DNA of 64,000 nucleotides. It comes from JAZKHT01 sp040385245. GTDB taxonomy: Bacteria > Pseudomonadota > Alphaproteobacteria > Rhodobacterales > Rhodobacteraceae. A model generated the notes under the pieces. The model was given only the letters and a program-made list of their open reading frames with translations, had not been told where the DNA came from and ran no database searches. The DNA lies in assembly GCA_040385245.1 (NCBI GenBank), contig JAZKHT010000010.1, positions 30,333 to 94,332 of the forward strand, read 5' to 3'. The position numbers were made by a program, and so were the translations under genes. Below are positions 14,693 through 22,337 of the stretch, piece by piece; within the stretch, counting starts at the first letter, position 1, and every line of letters begins with the position of its first letter.

Positions 14693-15777
14693 CACGCGGC
14701 CTCCCTTTGCCCAAAGCGGATGCGGTAGTTTGTCGACACGTCCACGGCCAGCAGGAAGAACAGCAACATCCCCTGAAAGGCCTGTATCGCGGCCGAAGGC
14801 AGACCCAGCATGAACTGCGCCAGTTCACCGCCGATATAGGTCAGTGCCATCAGCAAGCCCGCCAGCAGGATGCCGATGGGGTTCAGGCGGCCCAGAAACG
14901 CCACGATGATCGCGGTGAAGCCGTAACCCACGTTGAAGTCGATGCTGATCTGCCCGGCGGGGCCTGCCACTTCGAACATGCCCGCCAGCCCGGCCAGCGC
15001 GCCGGAAATGCCCATGCACAGCACGACCAGACGATTGGGCGACACGCCCGCAAACCGTGCGGCGCGGGGGGCCTGACCGGCCAGCTTGATCTGAAAGCCA
15101 AGCATATGGCGTTGCAGCAGGACATAGGCCGCGATGACCACGACGAATGCCGTGACCACTCCCCAGTGCATCCCCGTCCCTGCAATCAGTTCCGGGTTCG
15201 CCAGCCCCGGGATTTGCCCAAGGTTCCGGCTGCCCGGAAAGCCTCCGCCGTCCGGGTTCTTCATCAGACCCAGGGACATCGACGACAGGATATTCTGCGC
15301 AACATACACCAGCAGCAGCGACACAAGGATTTCATTGGTCCTAAACCGCGTGCGCAGGATGGCCGGGATCATCGCCCATATCCATCCGCCGAACGCCCCT
15401 GCCAGCACCATCAGCGGAAAGGCGAACCACGGGATGTCGGGATAGAACGCCAGCCCCACCCCTGCGCCAAAGATGGCCCCCATGATGTATTGCCCTTCGG
15501 CACCGATGTTCCAGATGCCCGCGCGAAAGCCCAGCGACAGGCCAACCGCAATCAGGATCAGGGGTCCCGCCTTGACCAGCAGTTGCGGGCGCGAATAGGC
15601 GGCGAACTGCGGATCGAACAGCGGGTCCCAAAAGATGGTGCGGATCGCCTCGAACGGGTTCTTGCCAAGAATGGCAAACATGATCCCACCCGCGACCATC
15701 GTCAGAAGCACCGCCAGCACCGGCGTGGCTGCCGTCCAGAACCGGCTGGGCGAGGGGCGTTTTTCAAGCCTGAACAT
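14692..15777 (-). CDS. ABC transporter permease, purine/nucleoside type (first permease)
   Basis: A 361-residue BPD_transp_2 permease (NupP/YufP-like). It has a cytoplasmic N-terminus, a first helix 'FWTAATPVLAVLLTMVAGGIMFAI', and the conserved 'RAGIWNIGAEGQYIMGAIFGAG' that mirrors the GxLNLGxEG motif in its partner. It starts at ATG 15777, which has a GGGGGA ribosome-binding site; ATG 15795 lies further upstream without one. It is 50 bases after the ATPase gene and coupled by one-base overlap to the second permease. Together with the ATPase and BMP protein it makes a complete importer. Confidence 0.92.
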   Translation of the reverse strand: MFRLEKRPSPSRFWTAATPVLAVLLTMVAGGIMFAILGKNPFEAIRTIFWDPLFDPQFAAYSRPQLLVKAGPLILIAVGLSLGFRAGIWNIGAEGQYIMGAIFGAGVGLAFYPDIPWFAFPLMVLAGAFGGWIWAMIPAILRTRFRTNEILVSLLLVYVAQNILSSMSLGLMKNPDGGGFPGSRNLGQIPGLANPELIAGTGMHWGVVTAFVVVIAAYVLLQRHMLGFQIKLAGQAPRAARFAGVSPNRLVVLCMGISGALAGLAGMFEVAGPAGQISIDFNVGYGFTAIIVAFLGRLNPIGILLAGLLMALTYIGGELAQFMLGLPSAAIQAFQGMLLFFLLAVDVSTNYRIRFGQREAA

Positions 15778-15827
15778 GCGCGTCCCCCGTCCCATGCTGC
15801 TGCATCACCGACGTGTGCAAAACTGCC

Positions 15828-17360
15828 CTATCCCGCATGATGCGCGACCTCCATCCCATGTGCGCCGCCCATCATCAGGCCAATCTCATCAATTGTCAGG
15901 CCCTGCACGGGCCGGGTAGGGGTCAGTCGCCCTTCGTTCAGGGCGGCAAAGTTGTCTGCGATTTCCAGCAGTTCATCCAGATCCTGGCTGATCACCACCA
16001 CCGCGGCACCGTCGCTGGCGCGGTCAAGGATGGCCTGCCGGATGGCCGCCGCCGCCGCCGCATCGACCCCCCAGGTGGGTTGGTTGATGATGATGACGGA
16101 TGGGGATTGGCTCAATTCACGGCCAACCACGAATTTTTGCAGATTGCCCCCTGACAAAGCGCGCGCCGCGACATGAGTGCCGGGTGTGCGCACGTCGAAA
16201 TCCTTGACGATCTCTTCGGCAAAGGTGGTCGTTGCCGTCCAGTCGATGAACCCGTTGCGTGTCAGGTTCTTGCGCACTGCCCCCGACAGCAGCGCGTTTT
16301 CCACCAAGCTCATGTCCGGGGCGGCGGCGTGACCCAGGCGTTCCTCGGGGGCGGACACCAGCCCGACCTTGCGGCGTTCGTTCGGGCCGGTGTCGCCAAG
16401 GCCCACACCTTCGATCTTGACCGCATCCTTTTGCGTTTTCAGCTCTCCCGACAGGGCCAGCAGCAATTCATCCTGCCCGTTGCCAGCAACCCCTGCGATC
16501 CCCAACACCTCGCCGCGCGCCACGGTAAAGGACACGTTCTTCAGCGATGTGCCAAAGGGAATGGGCGAATTCACCGACAGCCCCGAAACCTGCAAGGCCG
16601 TGGCACCCTTGGCCTTTTCGCTGCGCGCAGGGGGCGTCAAGGTGGCACCGACCATCAGTTCGGCCATCTCGCGGGCGGACCGGTCGCGTGGGGTGCAGGT
16701 TGCCACCACCTTGCCGCGCCGCAGGATGGTCGCCTCGTCACACAGGGTGCGGATTTCTTCCAGCTTGTGGCTGATGTACAGGATCGCAGTGCCTTCGGCG
16801 GACAACTGCCGCAAGGTCTTGAACAGGATGTCCACCTCTTGCGGGGTCAGGACGGATGTCGGTTCGTCCATGATCAGCAACTTCGGGTCCTGCAGCAGGC
16901 AACGGATGATCTCCACCCGCTGCCGTTCGCCCGCAGACAGATCGCCCACCATCCGGTCAGGGTCCAGCGGCAGGCCGTATTCTTCGGACACGGCGCGGAT
17001 ACGGCTGGCCAATTCGCGCAGCTTGGGCGGGTTTTCCATGCCAAGTGCCACATTCTCGGCGACATTCAGCGCCTCGAACAGGCTGAAGTGTTGGAACACC
17101 ATCGCCACGCCGGACATCCGTGCCGCACGCGGTTCGGCGGGCGCATAGGGCGTGCCGTGCAGCCGCATCGACCCTGAATCCGGTTTGACCAGACCATAGA
17201 TCATCTTGACCAGTGTGGATTTGCCCGCACCGTTTTCGCCCAGCAGGGCATGCACCTCGCCCTCAGAAATGGTGAACGAGACATCGCTGTTCGCCACCAC
17301 CCCCGGATAGGCCTTGGTCACCCCCTGTACGGCAAGCAACTCTTTCCTTGTCCCTGTCAT
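15828..17360 (-). CDS. ABC transporter ATP-binding protein with two ATPase domains, purine/nucleoside type
   Basis: A 510-residue double ABC ATPase (NupO/RbsA-like). Domain 1 (about 1–240) has Walker A GENGAGKST, signature LSAGE and Walker B 'LLIMDEPTSVL'. Domain 2 (about 255–500) has a degenerate Walker A 'GVAGNGQDEL', signature LSGGN and 'VIIINQPTWGVD'. The degenerate second P-loop is normal for sugar/nucleoside importers of this class, so it is not damage. It overlaps the xdhC end by 4 bases (ATGA), tying purine uptake to purine oxidation in one transcript. Confidence 0.94.
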   Translation of the reverse strand: MTGTRKELLAVQGVTKAYPGVVANSDVSFTISEGEVHALLGENGAGKSTLVKMIYGLVKPDSGSMRLHGTPYAPAEPRAARMSGVAMVFQHFSLFEALNVAENVALGMENPPKLRELASRIRAVSEEYGLPLDPDRMVGDLSAGERQRVEIIRCLLQDPKLLIMDEPTSVLTPQEVDILFKTLRQLSAEGTAILYISHKLEEIRTLCDEATILRRGKVVATCTPRDRSAREMAELMVGATLTPPARSEKAKGATALQVSGLSVNSPIPFGTSLKNVSFTVARGEVLGIAGVAGNGQDELLLALSGELKTQKDAVKIEGVGLGDTGPNERRKVGLVSAPEERLGHAAAPDMSLVENALLSGAVRKNLTRNGFIDWTATTTFAEEIVKDFDVRTPGTHVAARALSGGNLQKFVVGRELSQSPSVIIINQPTWGVDAAAAAAIRQAILDRASDGAAVVVISQDLDELLEIADNFAALNEGRLTPTRPVQGLTIDEIGLMMGGAHGMEVAHHAG

Positions 17361-18292
17361 ACCGCGTTCTCCTGTCGTGACGCGTGTTTGGTCTGTCTTA
17401 GAAACGACGCCGCCACACTGATGGCGATGGCCTGCGGATGCTTGCCACAGGCGGGATCGCCGATCGGGCAGTCAATCCGGGCAATGTCCTGCGGCGCATG
17501 ACCAAGGGCGCGCAGGCGTGACCGAAAGCGTGCCCATTTCGTGGCCGATCCGATCAGCCCAAGCCGCGCAAAGCCACGCCCCAGCAGCCGGTGGCACAGG
17601 TCAAGGTCAAGCGCGTGCGAAAACGTCAACACCAGATGTTCGGCGTCGGTGCGCGCATGATCCACCAGCAGCGCCGGATCGGCGGCGGGCAGAACGGTCA
17701 CGCCTTCGGGCACATCTGCGGGAAAGCGGTCCTGCCCGACGTCCACCCAGGTGATCGCCACGCCGGGCAGGGGGGCCAGAACCGCCACCAAGGCGCGGCC
17801 CACATGACCCGCACCCCAGATCCAGACGTGGCGGACGGGCCGCGCGACGGGTTCCACCATCCACCCTTGGATCAGTACCGGGGCCGGCAGGTTTCCCTGC
17901 CCCCGCGCCTGTGCCAACAGACGCTTGACCGCAAGCGGCATGTCGCGCCCATCTACGGGGCGGGCAATCACATCGCTGTCCAGCGTCGCCACTGCCGCAG
18001 CGTCATAGACTTCGGTCAAGACCGTGACCGCGCCGCCGCAACATTGGCCAAGCTGTGGCCCCAGCGCCTGCCGGTCCAGCCTGACGCCGCCCTTTGCCAG
18101 CAACGCCCGCGCGCGCAGCGTCGCCTCCCACTCCAGCGCGCCGCCGCCGATGGTGCCAGATTGCCCGTTTTCCCAGATCATCATCGCCGCCCCCACTTCG
18201 CGCGGGGACGATCCGTCATGCGCCGCAATCACGGCCCGGGCCACGCGGCCATGTTCGGCCACCGCTGATGTCAAAGCGTGCAGATCAAACAT
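17357..18292 (-). CDS. xdhC: Xanthine dehydrogenase accessory protein XdhC
   Basis: A 311-residue chaperone that binds molybdenum cofactor, promotes its sulfuration and inserts it into XdhB. It has the XdhC/CoxI N-terminal domain ('ARAVIAAHDGSSPREVGAAMMI', with 'GTIGGGALEWEA') and a C-terminal Rossmann-like domain ('HVWIWGAGHVGRALVAVLA', then 'GLIGSATKWARFRSRL' and 'CPIGDPACGKHPQAIAISVAA'). Length matches the Rhodobacter protein. It overlaps xdhB by 8 bases upstream and the ATPase by 4 bases downstream, so its production is coupled to both. Confidence 0.95.
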   Translation of the reverse strand: MFDLHALTSAVAEHGRVARAVIAAHDGSSPREVGAAMMIWENGQSGTIGGGALEWEATLRARALLAKGGVRLDRQALGPQLGQCCGGAVTVLTEVYDAAAVATLDSDVIARPVDGRDMPLAVKRLLAQARGQGNLPAPVLIQGWMVEPVARPVRHVWIWGAGHVGRALVAVLAPLPGVAITWVDVGQDRFPADVPEGVTVLPAADPALLVDHARTDAEHLVLTFSHALDLDLCHRLLGRGFARLGLIGSATKWARFRSRLRALGHAPQDIARIDCPIGDPACGKHPQAIAISVAASFLRQTKHASRQENAV

Positions 18293-20705
18293 GGCGCTGC
18301 CTGCGCACGGCCATCAGCACCCGTTCCGCCGTTGCGGGCGCATCCAGCGCGGGGTAAACCGATCCTTCACCACAGGCCGCGATTGCATCCGACAGGGCGT
18401 AAAGCGCGGAAATCCCCAGCATGAAGGGCGGCTCTCCCACCGCCTTGGACCGGCCCACCGTGTCCTCGCGGTTGCCGCGCCCCCACAGCGCCACGTTAAA
18501 GACGCGCGGGCGATCTGAACAGGCGGGAATCTTGTAGGTGCTGGGGGCGTGTGTCGCAAGATGGCCCTTGTCGGTCCAGACCAACTCTTCTGTCGTCAGC
18601 CATCCCGCGCCCTGAACATAGGCGCCTTCGATCTGCCCGATATCCAGTGCCGCGTTCAGGCTGGTCCCGGTGTCATGCAGGATATCGGTGCGCAGGATGC
18701 GGTTCTCGCCTGTCAGGGTATCAATCACCACCTCGGTCACCGCAGCGCCATAGGCGAAGTAAAAGAAGGGTCGCCCGGTCCCTTTGACCCTGTCCCAAAC
18801 AATCTTCGGTGTCGCATAGAACCCGGTGGACGACAGCGACACCCGCGCCTGATAGGCCATTGCGACGACAGTCTCAAAGGGCAGGCTTTCGCCACTGACC
18901 TTGACCCGTCCATCTGCAAACACGACCGATGCGGCATCCGTCTGATACCGTTCGCCCAGAAAGGCGGCCATGCGGTCCCGGATCGTTTCCGCCGCCGCAC
19001 GCGCCGCCATTCCATTCAGGTCAGATCCCGAACTTGCCGCCGTGGCAGAGGTGTTGGGCACCTTTCCCGTATCAGTCGCGGTGATCTTGACCACGGTGGG
19101 ATCAACGCCAAAGACACCGGCGGCCACTTGGGCGACTTTCTGGAACAGACCTTGCCCCATCTCGGTTCCGCCGTGGTTGAGGTGGATCGATCCGTCCTGA
19201 TACACATGCACCAACGCCCCCGCCTGATTAAGATGCGTCAGCGTAAAGGAAATCCCGAACTTGACCGGCGTCAGGGCAAGCCCGCGCTTCAAGATCGGGT
19301 TGCGCGCGTTCCAATCGGCGACGGCTGCGCGACGGGCGGTATAGTCGGACGTCCGCACCAACTCTGCCACCAGATCGTGGCCGATAAAATCTTCGACCGG
19401 CATGTGATAGGGCGTGGTCTGCACCGCGTCATCCGGCGGCAATTGATGCGATCCCGTAGACCCCTGCGCCCCGCGTGATGTCAGATCGACCGTTTCGGGA
19501 CGGCCTTTCATCTTGGCGGATGCATCCTGGGGGTCGGGCGGTGAAACCCCCGGCGCGTCGCGCATCGCGCGGTAAAAGTTCGCGCGCCGCACGGCCAGCG
19601 GATCGGCCCGCAGCGCAAATGCCACATGATCCATCACCCGTTCGATCCCGACCATGCCCTGCGGCCCGCCAAAACCGCGAAATGCGGTGGCGCTTTGGGT
19701 GTGGGTCTTCAGGCGGTGGCTTTCGATGCGGATGGCGGGCAGGTGATAGCAGTTGTCGGCATGCAGCATCGCCCGATCTGCCACCGGCAGCGACAGATCC
19801 TGCGCCCAGCCGCAGCGGAACAGATGGGTGAACTCCACACCCGTCAACCGCCCCTGATCATCGAACCCGGCGCGGTAGGTGATGCGCAGATCGTGGCGCT
19901 TGCCCGTGATCATCATGTCGTCGTCGCGGTCATAGCGCATCTTGCAGGGCTTGCCGGTCATCCGTGCCGCCAGCGCACAGGCGATGGCCAGCGCGTTGCC
20001 CTGACTTTCCTTGCCGCCGAAACCGCCCCCCATGCGGCGCACCTCGACCCGGACGGCGTTCATCGGCAGATGCAGGGCGTGGGCGACCTTGTGCTGAATT
20101 TCGGTCGGGTGTTGGGTTGACGACAGGATGACCATATCGCCGCCTTCTTGCGGCAGGGCGGCGGCAACCTGACCTTCCAGATAGAAATGCTCTTGCCCGC
20201 CCACCTCGAACGACCCTTCGACACTATGGGGGGCACCCGCGATTCCAGCGGCGGCGTCGCCCTTTGCCCAGATCACCGGCCCCGCTTCAAAGCGGCTGTT
20301 TGCCGCCAGCGCCGCATCGACCGTCAGCAGCGCAGGCAACGCGCGGTAGGTCACCTTGCCCAACCGTGCCGCCTTGCGCGCGGCAAGGTGCGATGTGGCG
20401 ATGACCACAAACAGCGGCATCCCGATGTAATAGACCCGATCCACCGCCAACAGCGGCTCGTCATGGGCCGACGGGCTGCAATCGGGCATGTCGGTCAGGT
20501 CATCGCGTGACATCACGGCCACAACGCCCGGCGCGTTGCGCACAGCCGACAGGTCCATCGTCAGGACGTCGCCATGCGCGATGGTCGATGTACCGAAGGC
20601 CAGATGCAGCGCACCTGCCGGAACCGGCACATCATCCACGTAGCGCGCTTGTCCGGTTACATGCAGGGGGCCGGAATCATGCGGAAGGGGTTTGCCAAAG
20701 GTCAT
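18285..20705 (-). CDS. xdhB: Xanthine dehydrogenase molybdenum-binding subunit XdhB
   Basis: An 806-residue catalytic subunit that hydroxylates hypoxanthine and xanthine to urate at a molybdopterin centre. Family landmarks are 'RMGGGFGGKESQ' (Moco binding), 'FRGFGGPQGM' with the substrate Arg region, 'HGGTEMGQGLFQK' and near the C-terminus 'AVGEPPFMLGISAL', whose Glu is the catalytic base. ATG 20705 overlaps the xdhA stop (ATGA); the longer frame upstream lies inside xdhA. About residues 383–400 form an extra loop 'GVSPPDPQDASAKMKGR' whose DNA matches the dispersed GC-hairpin repeat (19504–19554), so a repeat appears to have inserted in frame. The enzyme should still be intact. Confidence 0.95.
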   Translation of the reverse strand: MTFGKPLPHDSGPLHVTGQARYVDDVPVPAGALHLAFGTSTIAHGDVLTMDLSAVRNAPGVVAVMSRDDLTDMPDCSPSAHDEPLLAVDRVYYIGMPLFVVIATSHLAARKAARLGKVTYRALPALLTVDAALAANSRFEAGPVIWAKGDAAAGIAGAPHSVEGSFEVGGQEHFYLEGQVAAALPQEGGDMVILSSTQHPTEIQHKVAHALHLPMNAVRVEVRRMGGGFGGKESQGNALAIACALAARMTGKPCKMRYDRDDDMMITGKRHDLRITYRAGFDDQGRLTGVEFTHLFRCGWAQDLSLPVADRAMLHADNCYHLPAIRIESHRLKTHTQSATAFRGFGGPQGMVGIERVMDHVAFALRADPLAVRRANFYRAMRDAPGVSPPDPQDASAKMKGRPETVDLTSRGAQGSTGSHQLPPDDAVQTTPYHMPVEDFIGHDLVAELVRTSDYTARRAAVADWNARNPILKRGLALTPVKFGISFTLTHLNQAGALVHVYQDGSIHLNHGGTEMGQGLFQKVAQVAAGVFGVDPTVVKITATDTGKVPNTSATAASSGSDLNGMAARAAAETIRDRMAAFLGERYQTDAASVVFADGRVKVSGESLPFETVVAMAYQARVSLSSTGFYATPKIVWDRVKGTGRPFFYFAYGAAVTEVVIDTLTGENRILRTDILHDTGTSLNAALDIGQIEGAYVQGAGWLTTEELVWTDKGHLATHAPSTYKIPACSDRPRVFNVALWGRGNREDTVGRSKAVGEPPFMLGISALYALSDAIAACGEGSVYPALDAPATAERVLMAVRRQRHV
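19504..19554 (-). repeat. Dispersed repeat copy inside xdhB, in frame
   Basis: Read on the minus strand it is CCGGGGGTTTCACCGCCCGA, then CCCCCAGGATGCATCCGCCA and AGATGAAAGG. This keeps the GGGGGTTTCAC arm, the CCCGACCCCC core, GGAT and the GCCAAGATGAAAGG tail seen in intergenic copies, with changes at the TATTT core. It is translated as a surface-type linker of XdhB. Confidence 0.7.
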
Positions 20706-22102
20706 GCCTGCACCTCCAACACGGAAACGGGTGTGCCGTTCAGATCGTGGAAATACCGTGTCAGCAGGTTCTCGGCGCTGGCCAGACGATAGGCAGCACT
20801 GGCGCGCATGTCGGACATCGGGGTGAAATCCTGTGCAAAGGCACGAGTCGCCGTGGCAATGGTGTCTTCGGTCCACGGTTGGTCCAACAACGCCGCCTCG
20901 ACCGCCGTCGCGCGTTTCGGGATACCCGCCATACCGCCAAAGGCAATACGGGCAGCGGTGACGACGCCATTCGCAACCGTCACGTTGAAACAGCCGCAGA
21001 CGGCGGAAATGTCCTGATCAAACCGCTTGGACAGCTTGTAGCAGCGCAAGTTGGGTGCCTCGGTAGGGATCGTGACGGCTTCGACAAATTCGCCCGGCTG
21101 CCGGTCCTGCTTGCGATAATCCAGAAAGAAATCCTCGAGCGCCAGGTCGCGCCGCACGTCGCCGCGCCGCAAGTGCAACGTCGCCCCCAGCGCGATCAGT
21201 GCGGGCGGGCCGTCGCCGATGGGGGATCCGTTGGCGATGTTCCCGCCGATGGTGGCGGCATTGCGCACCTGAACCGAGGCATAGCGGCGCAACAATTCGG
21301 CAAAAGACGGGTGCAGAGGTTGCATGGCGTGCCACAGCGCCGAAATGGTGACGCCCGCACCGATACGAAGGGCGTCACCCTGACGGTCGATCTGTTGCAA
21401 GTCCCTCATGCCAGTCAGGAAGGCGACCGGGGACAGGTCGCGCAGTTGCTTGGTCACCCACAGACCCACATCCGTGGCCCCGGCGATCAACGTGCCATTG
21501 GGGTTTTGTACATACCACGCCGCCAGTTCATCGGCGCTGCGCGGGCGGAAGGCATTCGTGGGGGCGTCTGCCCCCCCGGACCCCGCCGAGGATATTTGCG
21601 CCAAGCTGGAAGCATCCGTCGTCATCCATTCTGGCACAGGGGCGGCTTCGGCGGCCTGTGCTGCGCGGATGATTGGCGCATAGCCGGTGCAGCGGCACAG
21701 GTTGCCTGCCATCACATCATCATGGTCGGTGCGACCGTCGGTGTGTGCCACGGCCATCGACACCACGAAACCGGGCGTGCAAAAGCCGCACTGTGACCCG
21801 TGATGGTCGATCATCGCCTGTTGCACCGGGTGCAGCGCCCCGTCCGGGCCGCTGATCCCTTCGACGGTTCGCACCGCCTTGCCGTGCAGTTGCGGCAGGA
21901 ACAGGATGCAGGCGTTCAGCGCCTTTGACCCGTCCTGATCGGTCACCATCACCGTGCAGGCACCGCAATCGCCCTCGTTGCAGCCCTCTTTCGTTCCACG
22001 AAGTCCGCGCACGTCGCGCAGCCAGTCGAGAAGCGTCCGCGTCGGGCTTTCACCCGCAACGCGGACCGGCGTTCCGTTAAGCAGAAACGCGATCTCGGAC
22101 AT
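20702..22102 (-). CDS. xdhA: Xanthine dehydrogenase iron-sulfur/FAD subunit XdhA
   Basis: A 466-residue electron-transfer subunit. The N-terminus carries two [2Fe-2S] clusters: CNEGDCGACTV plus a distal Cys, then CGFCTPGF and CRCTGY (about residues 38–145). The C-terminal half is the FAD domain with 'LIAGATDVGLWV', 'TIGGNIANGSPIGDGPPALIAL' and the CO dehydrogenase flavoprotein C-terminal domain. ATG 22102 (MSEIAFLLNG) matches the family N-terminus. Between the Fe-S and FAD domains (about residues 164–183) there is a Ser/Gly/Ala linker encoded by a copy of the dispersed repeat (21559–21612). It is the first gene of the purine operon and divergent from dnaE; no specific operator was recognised in the 235-base gap. 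Confidence 0.95.
   Translation of the reverse strand: MSEIAFLLNGTPVRVAGESPTRTLLDWLRDVRGLRGTKEGCNEGDCGACTVMVTDQDGSKALNACILFLPQLHGKAVRTVEGISGPDGALHPVQQAMIDHHGSQCGFCTPGFVVSMAVAHTDGRTDHDDVMAGNLCRCTGYAPIIRAAQAAEAAPVPEWMTTDASSLAQISSAGSGGADAPTNAFRPRSADELAAWYVQNPNGTLIAGATDVGLWVTKQLRDLSPVAFLTGMRDLQQIDRQGDALRIGAGVTISALWHAMQPLHPSFAELLRRYASVQVRNAATIGGNIANGSPIGDGPPALIALGATLHLRRGDVRRDLALEDFFLDYRKQDRQPGEFVEAVTIPTEAPNLRCYKLSKRFDQDISAVCGCFNVTVANGVVTAARIAFGGMAGIPKRATAVEAALLDQPWTEDTIATATRAFAQDFTPMSDMRASAAYRLASAENLLTRYFHDLNGTPVSVLEVQA
21559..21612 (+). repeat. Dispersed repeat copy inside xdhA, in the interdomain linker
   Basis: GTGGGGGCGTCTGCCCCCCC forms the GC hairpin, followed by GGACCCCGCCGAGGATATTT and GCGCCAAGCTGGAAGCATCC. 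This is the canonical layout of the intergenic copies. It is antisense to xdhA, whose frame reads through it as 'SSLAQISSAGSGGADAP'. Confidence 0.85.
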
Positions 22103-22337
22103 GTCAAAACCCGCCGCCTTCTCCCCGTTCGAGGCGTCTTGCGTGGCCGCCCGATGCGGCGTAAAGCGGTCCACGCGCCCCCGACCCGATATGGGCCGTC
22201 TCCCTGTCTAACAGTGAAGCGCGGCATCCCGCCACATGGCAAGCGGAACCTTTGCGCTTTTGGCGTAAGCAGTTTCGTCTTTTGCCGAAAGAAGGGGCGG
22301 GGTTTCCTGCGCGCTGTTGCATCGCTAGGCTGATCCC

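Noticed and set aside
16441..16560. Apparent loss of the Walker A motif in the second ATPase domain
   Set aside because: A degenerate second P-loop is normal in RbsA/NupO-type double ATPases.
16021..17177. Plus-strand frames opposite the double ATPase gene
   Set aside because: The minus strand encodes two intact ABC domains; the plus-strand frames show no motif.
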